A DNA stretch of 64,000 nt from Sclerurus mexicanus (taxonomy: Eukaryota; Chordata; Aves; Passeriformes; Furnariidae), in NCBI GenBank assembly GCA_013396755.1, contig VWZF01006901.1:838419-902418 (forward strand), written 5' to 3'. This document shows, in pieces, positions 1-11,994 of the stretch. Positions within the stretch are counted from its first letter, which is position 1. Each line of letters starts with the position of its first letter. Under the pieces are notes generated by a model, which saw only the letters and a program-made list of their open reading frames with translations, searched no databases and had not been told where the DNA came from. Both the position numbers and the translations under genes were made by a program.

Positions 1-1825
1 ACGACACACACTGGTAATTTACTAAGCCATTACCTTCTGATATTTGATAGAGAAATTTCAACAGATTTGAGAAAAGATTCACATTTTTTTTTCTTTCTCC
101 TCCCAGAAAACTGGCCACCTGACTGTTAGATCAGGATAGAATTCTGAATTTGTTTGTATCTAAGTAGTCACAAATAAAAGTAGAGCAAAACATGTTCCCA
201 TCCCCTGCTCCTGCCAAGTAGAACTTTAGACTATACCAAAAATAATAATGCTTTTTGATGGGGAAGGAGAGAATGGTTATGCACATCCCCTTCCTTCACA
301 CAAAAAAACTGACACTTGCAGCAGCTTTGTGCTCCTGGAGGGCAACTTGTAAGTTATCAAACTCTGTCTTCTACCATCCAGTAGCACATGAACTGTAAAA
401 AGGAGAGGAAAACACAAACTGCTTCCATTGTGCTGTAATGAGCAATGTATTCCAAGGGCAGCATCAACAACTGATGCAGGAGTGGGAAACACACAATAAA
501 GTGACCAGACAGTTTGGCCAAAATTCTTTTAGAAAAGGCATGGGAAAAAGCTGAAAATAAAATTTCAAATAATACCACAGGCTATGAACCTCTTTCAATT
601 CTTCTTAGAGAAGCCTAAAGTACAAGTGAATAGATCACAAAAACCGTAAGTATTTTTCTACAAAAAGAACTAGAGTTTAATTATGACCTGAAGTGAACTG
701 AGCTAACACAAATTTTACTCTGGAGAGACAGGGGTATTCAGAAGTCAGATGGTGCCATTACTGAATGTAAGAGACATTTGCATAGCCCTTGTACCCTCCC
801 ACTCTACAAAAACAAGCCTCATTTAGTTCAGTTATAGCCATTTCTCCTATGAATTATAATCAGCCATACATAAGAAAATAATTATCACAACTTTTAACCT
901 GCAGAGGGTTTTCTGTGATAATTTAACTCTCATGTGGTTCAAGTCTCAAATACTGTGCTGAAGATGTGCTTCTTATAGGCAATATAAGAAGGCCAGTTTT
1001 TAAATAAACGTATTTGCTGATACAGTAGAACTGTAATATTAGAAGGCAAGAGTAGCATTTTAACTCTCAAGAGGGGAGAGAAAATGGCATGCAGATGTGG
1101 AGTAGCTATTAATCTTCCACCCACTACTAGGAGTTGCTACTTCACTTTTACCACATACTACTTACATAAAATCAGCAATGAACTACCCAAGTTACGTACT
1201 TGAATGATTATAACTTTTAACAGTTAATTGAAAATAAAAGTCAGCAGCAGTGCGAGCCAATCACACGACTGACACAGCAATGCTATAAAAACCATTAGAT
1301 TGGCACAGAAGTGCAACAATAGAATAACTAACCTACTGTTACCAAACAACACTGATATTGTAAAGATTTTGCATGGAGGGAGGGAAGAATGAGGGGATAT
1401 CTTTCTTGCTCAAAAGACAAATAAAGGCTATTACTCCATTTTTTGTCATTGTCACAAGAAACTGAACTGTTAACATTTGTTTCATTGAAATCACACTAAA
1501 GTTGCTCAGTTGCAGAAAACAACCTCTTAGGTAAAAAACTATGAATAAAATATTCATATTTTTTAATACATACGCCACACTTTACAGTGCAATCAATGTT
1601 AAAAAAGTATTTAGGCAATTTAGAAGAGAGTTACACTCTGCCATATTTACATATGCTAAAAATCCCCACCACTTTCTCCCTCCCCCCAAAAAATAAAAAC
1701 TCAATTGTATTATAAAATATAAAAAGCAAAAAGCAATTTTGATGTTCTTACCAAGGACACAAAGTTATCAAACTATTCATATTTCTTGCCTTACATGAAG
1801 GCTTGAAAATGAAGAAATCACGCAC
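1..1825 (-). other. PPP2R5A: PPP2R5A intron 3, partial
   Basis: The sequence downstream (in transcript sense) of the exon 3 donor, running off the window. AT-rich; no exon resembling the next B56 coding segment (LVYEFF...) was found, so the intron is longer than 1.8 kb. Nothing else is recognisable. Confidence 0.9.
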
Positions 1826-1927
1826 CTGTATGTGGGGCCATGAGGCTTCAAGAGTTGGTTCATCTTCTTCTGGATCAAAATCTGGGTTATCACTAGGTGG
1901 AAGTGTTCTGAAAATATTAGAACTAAT
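1826..1927 (-). CDS. PPP2R5A: PPP2R5A coding exon 3
   Basis: A 102-base exon of exactly 34 codons (phase 0 at both ends) encoding ISSNIFRTLPPSDNPDFD, then the acidic run PEEDEPTLEASWPHIQ. The acceptor is a long pyrimidine tract ending TTACTTGCAG; the donor is ATACAG|GTGCGT, acceptable though +4 is C. The FRTLPPSD and DPEEDEPTLEASWPH motifs are hallmarks of the B56 family and are shared by all its paralogues. In other vertebrates the next exon begins LVYEFF; its absence before position 1 shows that it lies outside the window. Confidence 0.96.
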
Positions 1928-2027
1928 CTGCAAGTAAAAAAAAATAAATTAATTGTATCACTGTTTATACTTTCACAGATCACGCTCAGTAAGATACTGC
2001 TTTTACCCCAAATTCACATGAAACAAA

Positions 2028-2066
2028 TAGTCTAAATAAATAGTCTAAAATAGTCTAAAAAAAAAA
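2028..2066. repeat. Short tandem repeat of TAGTCTAAA
   Basis: TAGTCTAAA occurs at 2028, 2041 and 2051, followed by an A-run. Local slippage product in PPP2R5A intron 2, 100 bases upstream of exon 3 in transcript sense. It is close to, but not part of, the exon 3 acceptor tract. Confidence 0.85.
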
Positions 2067-4800
2067 GTAACACTTCTGTGATTCTGTACTTTTTTCCAAA
2101 ACTGCAAAATACAGATAGTCGAAAGTCTGAAAGAAATTAATGAAAATAATAAGTAACTTTTGTCTAAATTGTTCACAAGTTTGAAACTAGACGTGGTCAC
2201 ATTTAAAAGTTTTCCCTGAAACCACAGAAGTTAAAAAAAATTCAGTTTCCCTATATCAAAACAGTTTTTAACTTTGTGACAACCAAGAGCTGATGTTTTA
2301 TATAAGACAACAAATATAGTATGACTCACCAATTATGAGTTAAACAGAGCTCCCTCCGTATGTGAGGCAGACAATTCCAAAAATATATCTTAGAGTTCTT
2401 TACATCAAGATATTTCTGGTTACATTTTTCACTTTTTTACCTTTGAAAATTTCAAGATGTTTCAAGGTTTCAGAAAATTAGAAACATGTAACAGTCGTAA
2501 CTTCTTGATTTCACAGAGAGCAACTTCAGGAAAAAATAGCTACCGAGTTACTTTTAGAAGAATATAGTCACATCAAATCAATTTCAAGTCTAAACAAGTT
2601 TCTTCAGGGATTTTTGAAGTATATAAAAGTTTGGATAGAAGACCATTCAGACCACAAAGGAGAAGTGTCATCTCTTCCACCAGATGTAACATGCTGTATT
2701 AAAAACTCTTTAACATGAACAAAAGAGAACATTAAATTAATTTTGTTTCTGCATTTTCTGTATTTCTTTCAGGAACACGTTTAGCCCAACTTTTTCAATC
2801 CCTTTTCAAACTTTTAGTCTTTGTGATCAAATCTGTTTCAAGTGGCTGCTCATCACCCAAGCCTACTAAGCACAAAAGAAAATGTTTCACAGTTCGTAGC
2901 AAAGGCTCCTGCACCTCTTCAGTGGAGTCTCCAAGGTGTCTGAAGAACTTTGCAAAAGGACTTTAGAAAGATCCTGAAGTTACCCAGCTGGCTCTGCACA
3001 GAAGAATCAGCTGCCTCATTAAACAAGATACAAAGCTGTTGCATAAACTGGCTTTTCCTTTCCTCCTATGCCCTTCATTCTACCTCCTCTCACTGTCTCC
3101 TGCTGGGACCCAGCAAAGCTGCAGCGCTGCTGCTGTAGAGAAGAGGGGCAATAATGTTCTGTATAGATGAGCACTACAGCTGCCTCCAAACTTACTGCGC
3201 AGGAAAACCCAACAAACTAAAAAATACCCACAAAAAAAAAAAAAAGAGTTGTCCTTCAATGGTGTAAACACAAGGGACTTGGGATTCTGGAGCACAAGAG
3301 CAAGTGCCGGGGTGGGAGGGGGAAATAGGAGTCAGAGAATGTTAATTTTCATCAAGCCCAAAAACTAAGACTACAATCCTGGTTCTGTTATTTGCTTTGT
3401 CTACCCTTCTTAGGTATTTAGCAAAAAAACCCTCCAACATACAAATCAGTCCCCGACAGAGAATGCTTTACCTCTGCTTACAAGTCTTCTGGTAACACCT
3501 TATGAAAATGCATCTTTTTCTTTCTAGATGCATCTTCCTGAACTGATCAACCTTTTAGCATAGAACCTCAGAGTAGGGAATGCATACACTTCAAGTCCAA
3601 AACAAAGGTACTAACTACTAAATATACTTCTGTAGCAGAAACAAATAGCAAGCCTCTCAGACCTTCAAAAAGATAATTGTATTAATTTCAGAGTATTTAG
3701 TATTTACACTATTACTGATCTCCTGAGAATATATCTTAGAATAAAACTTACACCCTTTTTATGTACTAGCCTGTCTCCCTAAAAAAAGTTAATTTGCTTT
3801 ATTATATTTGCAATACTTTTGCTTCCTGTCTCATTTGCCTATTTTTAAGGCCTAGCTAATAGTATTGATCAAAAATATAGTTTGGGTTAAAAACTCCATT
3901 GCTCTTCCATTAGCAAATTCTTCTCTATATCCTCTTATATTATTTAAAACCTTCTTTTTATTTCACAAGTGGCATCTTACCCCAAAACTGTGACTTGGGA
4001 AATACAAATCATACAATACAGCTGGATACATTTCCAGATAAACCCAGTATCAGCTTTCTAAATTAAGTCTTCAAAAAATGGCAACAGAAAACACGCCAGT
4101 TAATGTATTGGGATACAGCAATTATATTTTATTAAAACACAAAGAAAAGAAAAAAAGGCCCTAACTGTCTGTACGCTTCTTCAGGATCTAAACACTTTGA
4201 GGTACTAGGTTCATTTCCAATTTCTGAATGTGCAGATTAAGGATACCCAACTTCTTCTAAATTTGCAACTCATACAACCTGTTAGGACAATCTCACCTAC
4301 ACTGGATTTTTACATGCTGTTGGGGAATGAGGGGAGGTTGACAGGCACAAGGAGATCCAGGAGTAACAGAGAGACCACATGAAGGGAAGGAATGCAGGGA
4401 GACCTCCTCACCTGCACAGACCTTGCCTATGCACATGTCAGAAACAACATTTTTTTTCACTCTGGCTATCTCTAAGGCATTGCTGACTTAGTGTTCCAAA
4501 GACTGAGATGACTCCAAGGAAACCAGGCTGTTTCCTTTGTAAGCTGGAGGAAAGGTGTCCCAGGCCTAGGGGAAGACAAGGGGCTTTGGAAAGACATTTC
4601 CAAATGCTTCTGCCACTAATGCCACTCTGGCTTTTTTCAGGGATTTCCCGTAGTCTGTCCATTCTTTCCTACCAGTCAGATGATCGCTGGATTTCATTAA
4701 GGCAAATCTCTACTACTTCATCCTCAAAAACACTGTCCTTCAAACTCTGCCAAAAAACTCAAATATTTTTTTCTTTTAACGCAGTAACACTGAACAGCCT

Positions 4801-4844
4801 AAAAACTAAAAAAAAAAAAACAAAAAAAACCCCAAACAAAACAA
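4801..4844. repeat. A-rich low-complexity tract
   Basis: Mostly A with a few C's on the + strand, hence U-rich in the PPP2R5A transcript. Located in intron 2; no adjacent retroposon body was recognised. Confidence 0.85.
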
Positions 4845-6565
4845 GTAACTTTTAAATCTCATAGAAGTTTTGCTACAAAGAAAGGCCTCAAGCCTGATAC
4901 ACGTGTTATTTGGAGGGAGAGACCCATCCAGAGTTTTTTCTGAAAGCTAGTACTTCGTCCTAATTCACAGCAAAGACCTTTTCTGCTGCCAGTTGCCAGG
5001 GAGATTAGAAATACTATTCAGGCTTGGAGGGATCTTTTGTCTCAAGCTCTCAAAAAGCTCTCATTGAGCATTTAAGGCCTTCTTCATTTTCTATCATTTT
5101 AGGGGAGAAAAGGAGATGGAAATTTGTTATGGAAGGAAGAGCAAGCGTCCACAGAGCCCAATCATTCACACAACAATAAAAAAGAAAAACTCAATACCAC
5201 CTTATCGCCAAGAAGAGAAAACAACTCCAATATAACAGAAAATCTCCCTTCAACAAGTATGGTGGGCTAGTTAGTGTATTCTTTCTTCTAACAAGGCTAT
5301 AGAGGGCACACAGAATAAGAAAATACTGCAAGGATCCAGGCTCGCTGCCACCAGCAACAGGAAAAAAAAAAGTTTAAGAAGAGGTGAACACACTTTGTCC
5401 TGTTATTTTCTTATGTAAAAAACATTTAGGACAGATTCCCAGGTCACTTAAAAAAAATGAAACCATACAAAAACCCCGGGTGTCCCAGATCTTTTGTAAA
5501 ACAGTTAGCATCTGCTGAAACAGCCAAAATGATTGAAAGGGTTTCAATAAATCCTAGTCCTTCACAGTGTAATGCAAAACTTCTACACTTACTTATATTA
5601 AAGATCTGATCTTCCCTATCAGCTGCAAACAAAACAAACCTTAAGAAAAAAAAAATGGCTTGTACTGTATAGAGACCTACAAAAGTTGCAGGCTGTATAT
5701 TTGAACTGATCTGCTTGTGTTCCTACGGGCTCTTTGAAAGTCAGCATTTTATCTATGTAAACTCAACCAAAACTCAGAAAACAATTCACCTACATGCATG
5801 GCCACTAAAGCCATTCTTTTGACATTTCAAATTTCTAGGGAAAAAAACAAATACAGAATACTTCAGATTATTCTCCAATGTCCTTCAGTTGCATTACCTG
5901 TACATGGAGTATACCCATATCTAAAACACCACTGAAGTACCATTTGAAAATGCATATAAACACCTGGAAAAGTCAGCAGATAACAACCACAAAAATTTTG
6001 TTGCTTATTCAACAAACCATCTGTAGGAATTGCATGGTATAAGTCATCCTGTGGTTTACAACTTCAGCAAACCACTTAGGTTACTCCAGCACTCTCCAAG
6101 GCCAAAACAGTAACAAACAGCCACATAAAGTATTTACAAAGTAGAGACGCTTTCTTACGTGGATAAACCTTTCTGCTGTCACTAGTAACTGCATGAATCT
6201 TTACTAAAAAACTTTAGCCTAACACTCCACAGCCACTTGTAAATAAACAAAGACAGATAAGCACCAATATATTGCCATTTTCTGATTGAGAACAACTTCA
6301 AAGTTTCCCCAGATTGCAAGCATCTGCAGTGTGCCATTTTTTCATTTTAATTAATCCGAATGCATCATGTTTCAGCTAATAATTAAAACTTAAAAGTTGT
6401 TTGTTTTTACAAGCCTTCCTAAGCCAAGTTATCATTAACCAATTACATTGTATTGTATAAGCAGAATAACCAGCAGCAATTCTGAGTTAAATGCCATCAC
6501 AGTCAAATTGATTCAGTGAAGATGTGTTATTAAAATTCAAACTAAAACAAGAGCATTCTACTTAC

Positions 6566-6762
6566 CATTTTCACTATGTCAGCATAAGCTGATTCAACAA
6601 TCACTCCACGATTTGTTGAAACATATTCAACCAGTTCATTCAGTGTTGCTCTCTTAATTTCTTTACTTTTCAGGTCTGAAACAGAGTCCATGAAGTCAAA
6701 GAGTACACAACACTGTTGCAGCTTCTGACAAAAAAGATCTTGCTGCTCATTGAAGGTGGCAT
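6566..6762 (-). CDS. PPP2R5A: PPP2R5A coding exon 2
   Basis: A 197-base exon that completes a split Asp codon (G from exon 1 plus AT) and then encodes 65 residues, from ATFNEQQDLFCQKL to SAYADIVKM. The acceptor is a pyrimidine-rich TTTCTTTTCGTAG; the donor is AAAATG|GTAAGTAG, phase 0. The residues form the start of the alpha-helical repeat domain of B56 proteins (KLQQCCVLFDFMDSV, then KRATLNELVEYV). Compared with the human protein as I remember it, only a few residues differ (for example F for S after AT, D for E before LFCQ, A for S before DIV), so the exon is under strong constraint. No frameshift or stop is seen. Confidence 0.96.
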
Positions 6763-9700
6763 CTACGAAAAGAAAGAAAACCAACCAACATTTACTTATG
6801 TAGAAGCAAACACAGGATTTGTAAATCTATGTTGTTAATAAAAAATTGCATAGCTACGACTTTTTTTTCTAGTATGGGGAACAGTGTGCTCTATAGCCAG
6901 CAAATTAATAAGCAACATTGTCAAAATTGAAAATATCTATTTAATTATGTTAGAATGAAAGATCCACCATTCACAACTTTTGGTACATGCGAGAAAAAAT
7001 GGGGCAAACATATGGCAGTACATATATTTACAGAAAATCAGTTCCTGAATTAACTTCCTTTGAAATACATTGCCATTGGTAAGTCCCAACTCTCCCCCAC
7101 CAAAAGTCATACACAGAAGCAGTGCATCACACTAACCTTTCATTCATCCGATTTGTCTCGTTCTGTTCCCTAATCCTCTATTATGTAACCTGCTTAAAAG
7201 CTGTAAAAGCTGCTTTGAAGGAACCTTGTCTTTTTACCCCAATGCAAAATGCTTCACATACTTTTGACATCATGTGATGAATGCTTCTCTTCAGAATCAA
7301 CTCCAATATTTCTGAAGGATTAATCCTGAATGTTAATGTTTTGGTCTAAATAATTTATTACAATCTTAGTCATGTAAGGGTCTTCCAGACTTTTTTGGCC
7401 TATTAAGACAACGTGTTTGCCTATGACTTGGCATTTTCATTTTAGAGTGCAGTACCTCTATAATCTGATAAGCAAAATTCCTCCATTAGCATTTCACATT
7501 AAAAGAGATGGATTATTAAGCACTATACAGTTTAAAAATTTAATACATCCTTAATATGTTGTAACTGTTGCAAAGTTGTACGATCACAAGAAAAGCAGCC
7601 AGAATTTTAATGGCAAATTTGATTTAATGTGCATTTTGATCTTGTTTTTAATTATTAGTTGGGGCTCAAAGCCACTTCAGCAATGTAGTATCACTTCATC
7701 TATCAGCTAGTTGAGGATTTCACTTATTTTGGTGAAAAAACTGTATTTCCAATTTTATCTCCAAATAAAGAATGCTCTCTCCATGAAGAATTTTCAAGAT
7801 CTGTCTACAGCCAGACTACATCCCTTAGCAATACTGCAGTGAATGAACAATGCTATTAGCACTGATGTTCCATCACAAAGACATTATGAAGACAAGAAAA
7901 AGGCAACTGCAATGGAACACTGAGTACTGAATATTTTTGTCTCACTTTAAAACCTGAGCAAATCACAAAAAATGTCTCATGCTTCTCTTCATTATTTTAG
8001 AATGACTCTAGCTAAACAAACTTCATTTTAAGTTTGTACCTTTAACAGTTTAAACACTCTTTGGTAATGCGAGTTTCTCAAGTTTCTTGCAAAAAAACTT
8101 TCATTTAGTGACTGGAACAACAAGAGTCAAAAGTGTGTTTAATATTCAATAATTATCTGATAGAATTCTTTTGTTTCCATAAGCAAAAAGTAATTGCTCA
8201 AATGGACTGACACGCCTCCACTATAATCCAAACTGCTTGTTCTGCCCTTAAAATTCCGACTCCAGAATACTGTATTGTATTCCCTTTCCCCACCTGACAG
8301 TTAGGATCCTATTAGCTGAGCATAACAGATTCAGTGAGCTTTTGAAAAAGCCAGCAATTACTACTCCCTCATGAAGAACAATTCACACTTTTGAATGTCA
8401 ATTCTGCAATTTTAACCGTTTTTCTTTTGAATAAAAAACCTTGCAAGATGCTTATTTTGCTCAGACAACTACAAAGGCATGAATTGTTACACTCTACAAA
8501 ATAATGAACATCAGCTGTAAAAACATTTGTAAGTTACATAACATTTCAACTCAGATCTTCTAATATTCTAGAGCGGATTGCATGAGTAAGTATTGTATCA
8601 TAGCAACAAAGCAATAACAGTGACATGCTGAGGATAAAATCCAAAAAGCCTAATTTAAGGAACCGACACAGGGAGGACAGCCTTTTTTGCCGCTAGCAGC
8701 GAGCTGATACTCAGACTACCACAGGAGTCAAGCCAACTTATTTTTCCTCACTACAAACTTAGCTTTACTCCAAATTACAAAGGTCTAGCAGTGAGACTCA
8801 GGTGTAGTTAGCTGATGAGTAAAGAAAATAAAAATCACTAGGCCAAATTTACCCAGAAGTTTCAAAAACCAGCAGACAGCATCTGAGTACTTCTAAAAGC
8901 GGTTAAAACAGACTAGAGACCTAAGGCTAAAAGGCAGTAACAGGAATTCAGACAAAATAATTAAATCACTACATTCCCTGGAATTTCAAAGAAACTCCTG
9001 CATTAGCCACATTTAGTAGGACACCCGAGTATCAGGAAATCTCTCCTGCCATGCATCCCCAATCCATTCCATCAGCAACCTGATCTATCTCAACTAGGCC
9101 TGTTTCCTCAAATGAAAAACCACCCACTAATCTGTTTTGTTACTCTTAAAACACTTAAAGCAAAATCAAAGGAAGTATTTTCCTCTACATGTACATTCTT
9201 TTTTCATACTTTTAAGGGGAACCATAATTATTTTATCACCTTATTATTTTAGTCATCTGAAAGAGATGAAAATTATGTAATAAATTTCAAAATTATTTCA
9301 AAATTTCAAACCCACGGTAATAAATAAGGTAACAAGAAAACCAGTTCTGTTATATCAGCACAACCTGGCGTCATGTGCCCAATCCCTGCTTGGCACATTG
9401 CACATTTGTCTCAGGAATGTTATGAGAGGTACCATGAGAACCACCAAGTGATTGGGGAAAATTTGTTGGTCAGATAGTGTCAACTTTTCAAAGCCTTGTC
9501 TTTAACTACTCCAGCACAGTGGAAGGTAGACAAATGTATCACACAATGAAAACCATACTGTAATAGTTTATTCTACTTCTATGAATAAAATAAACTGTGC
9601 CACCATAGTTGCATCAACACTGCAGCTTTTAGGTTTAGTAGTTTAACAATCCATGGCATGATTCTTAAGCCAGTTTCAATTTAATATCTATCAAGATTTA

Positions 9701-11750
9701 CATCATACATGCGAAATTCAAGATAATGACTATTCTTCAAATGCCATAAATACCATAAGGATCACAGAAGATAAATTAGGTTCAAAGCAGAAAGTGAATG
9801 CCCCAATAAAACAAGTCTGAATCGAATATGATGGTGGGAAATCTTAAAGACAAAAACTTAACATCCAGCACCTAAAGAATTATTGTGAATTATGATTCAC
9901 TTCAACTGTGACTCTTCCTTGCCTCTGGTCATTTCCACAACAGATAGTAAAGTGTTCATACCTAACTAAAATTGTTAATTTGATTGTTGCACTTCATAAC
10001 ACTGAGATTCTCAGCAGACTATTCCTACTGTTTACAAAACCCCCATCATTACAGACAGCCACAATATCAAGAAAGAAAACTTACAAGGAAGTTCATCCTG
10101 AGCAGAAGTTATTAAACATTTGAACTGCATGACTGTACAGATTTGTCTCTAAATTGAATGCTTTCAAATATAAGGTCATCGGTGCAAATCTAAGTATGAA
10201 ATATTGAGTTAAGAGATGAGTCTTTCCAGGAAGGGCCCAAACAAAACATAGATAGGGAAAGAGTTCACAATCACAGAGCTACCTCACTGGTAAACACAAA
10301 CACCACTGGATAACTAGCCCAGGAACTACAATGATGTCTTCCTACAGGATATTTATCGCCTATGTTTACAAGCCTTTCTCCTGGAAGGAAAAGATAGATA
10401 CTTTTCTCAACACAACTGTTTACCCAAGACCTACAGCACAAAGCCAGAGAACCCAACATAATCTTTGCTTCAGCAGCAGAAACCAGACTCTAAAGCCACA
10501 AAAACTCTCAACTACACAAACGGCAAGTTCAAAAATCATACTTTCCCTGCCAATACAAAGTAAACCCTCTCAATCATTTGCAACAATTTTCCATTTATTT
10601 TTTTTAAAGTATCTCCAATTAAATATTTCTACTTTTTCCTGAAGAAGCTACCTCAGGAAGATGCAGAAGTCAGAGAAACAACCAACAAGTTTTCCTCTGA
10701 CAGCGTCTTAAAGCAGTGCAGATGGAGCCCTTTCAAACACTAAGAGGACAATGACCCTATTGAATAATGTACCACACATACTGTACTCCTTACAGTAAAT
10801 GAATTTGGTGACAATCCTACACTTCTACGTAATTGCCTGACAAATCGAATACATGACAAGGATCACGTCAAAATTAGGTTGTATACCAGTGTGCCAAGTT
10901 GAGCATTTAGTCCCTGTTTGATTACATTTCCTGCCCCGTATGCTGCCATACTCAGTGGTGGAGGGATCTGCTAGAGCAGAACAAAGCCTTGACACTGAGA
11001 TGAAGAGAGGAGCACGTGTACTATCAGACACCAAATATTTGGGTTTGGGGTTTTCTTCACATCAGTAAGTTACCAGCACTGTTGTACAGCCTGCTCTTTT
11101 CAGAGATACCATTAGTCTGAAAAGGAGTTGGTCTGATAAACTCCGCACTAACCTACCTAAACCAAGTACAAGGAGTGCTATTTAACCTAAACGTAATATT
11201 TATTTTCGTCCTGGAGAGTTCTTGTGTACATTATTGTTGCGAGCTCTCCTAGCATTCGAATATCAGTGTTGATGTTACAGGCACAGAAAAAGCATCCTTA
11301 AGAGATGCTATTGCTTTTACAACAGAGGACAGAGTGTTTCCAGGTTCCAGAAGTCTACATCTGCAGTCTGACAGGCAGCAAAGTAGTTGGCTGGCAACAA
11401 ATAAGAGTGGTGTCTCCCTGCTACCCCTTTACCATTTATTCCTCCCTTCCCCTTCTCTGTTCCCAGTCACACCCATTCATCAACACTGGCTCTGGAACTT
11501 GTCAGGCTCTTCCGTAAACTGCTTTAACTCAATAACATGCTCATATTAGTGAGGCTAAATGGCTTCTGGAGGAGCCTGATGCGCATCAGCTCTGACACAG
11601 GATTAGAGACAGGAGCAGAAACTCTGCAGTGAGCTGCTAAGTTAAGTTTACCATCTCCAGTGGAACCACTTCATCCAACTATAGAGGCATGTGATAATAT
11701 GTAGATAGGTTTTTTCAGTTAAGTTAGGTACTTTTTGGGAATAATACACT

Positions 11751-11803
11751 TTGGGGTTTTTGTTTTGTTATGGGGTTTGGTTGTTTTACTGGGTTTTGTT
11801 TTA
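11751..11803. repeat. T/G-rich low-complexity tract
   Basis: Repeated GGGTTTTGTTTT-like phrases on the + strand inside PPP2R5A intron 1. Simple, purine-poor sequence with no evident function. Confidence 0.7.
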
Positions 11804-11947
11804 AATCACTTTAAGTTTTATTAAGAAAAATTCAGCCCCTGTATAAAACCGTATACTTGGCTACACCAGTAGTGTATAACATTCTCCAGTAACTCCACAT
11901 ACACACAAGAGATGTTCCCATAACTGCAGCTTTGGGTAGCTCAAAAG

Positions 11948-11994
11948 CCCCACTGAAGCTGATGGGACTACTCAGATGAGCAGTTGTGCAGCAC
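11948..11994. repeat. Possible ancient dispersed repeat remnant
   Basis: The segment contains CCCACTGAAGCTGATGGG followed by ACTACTCAGATGAG. I recall the near-palindrome CCCATTGAAGTCAATGGG plus ACTACTCA as the central part of an old amniote dispersed repeat. The match is short and from memory, so it is weak. It may belong to the same broad family as the element at 22.6 kb. Confidence 0.3.

Larger units (their letters stand above)
1928..6565 (-). other. PPP2R5A: PPP2R5A intron 2 (4.6 kb)
   Basis: Complete phase 0 GT-AG intron between exons 2 and 3. AT-rich with several A-runs on the + strand (T-runs in the transcript), including 3232-3245 and 4801-4844, and a short tandem repeat at 2028-2066. 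No exon, RNA gene or recognisable transposon was seen. Confidence 0.93.
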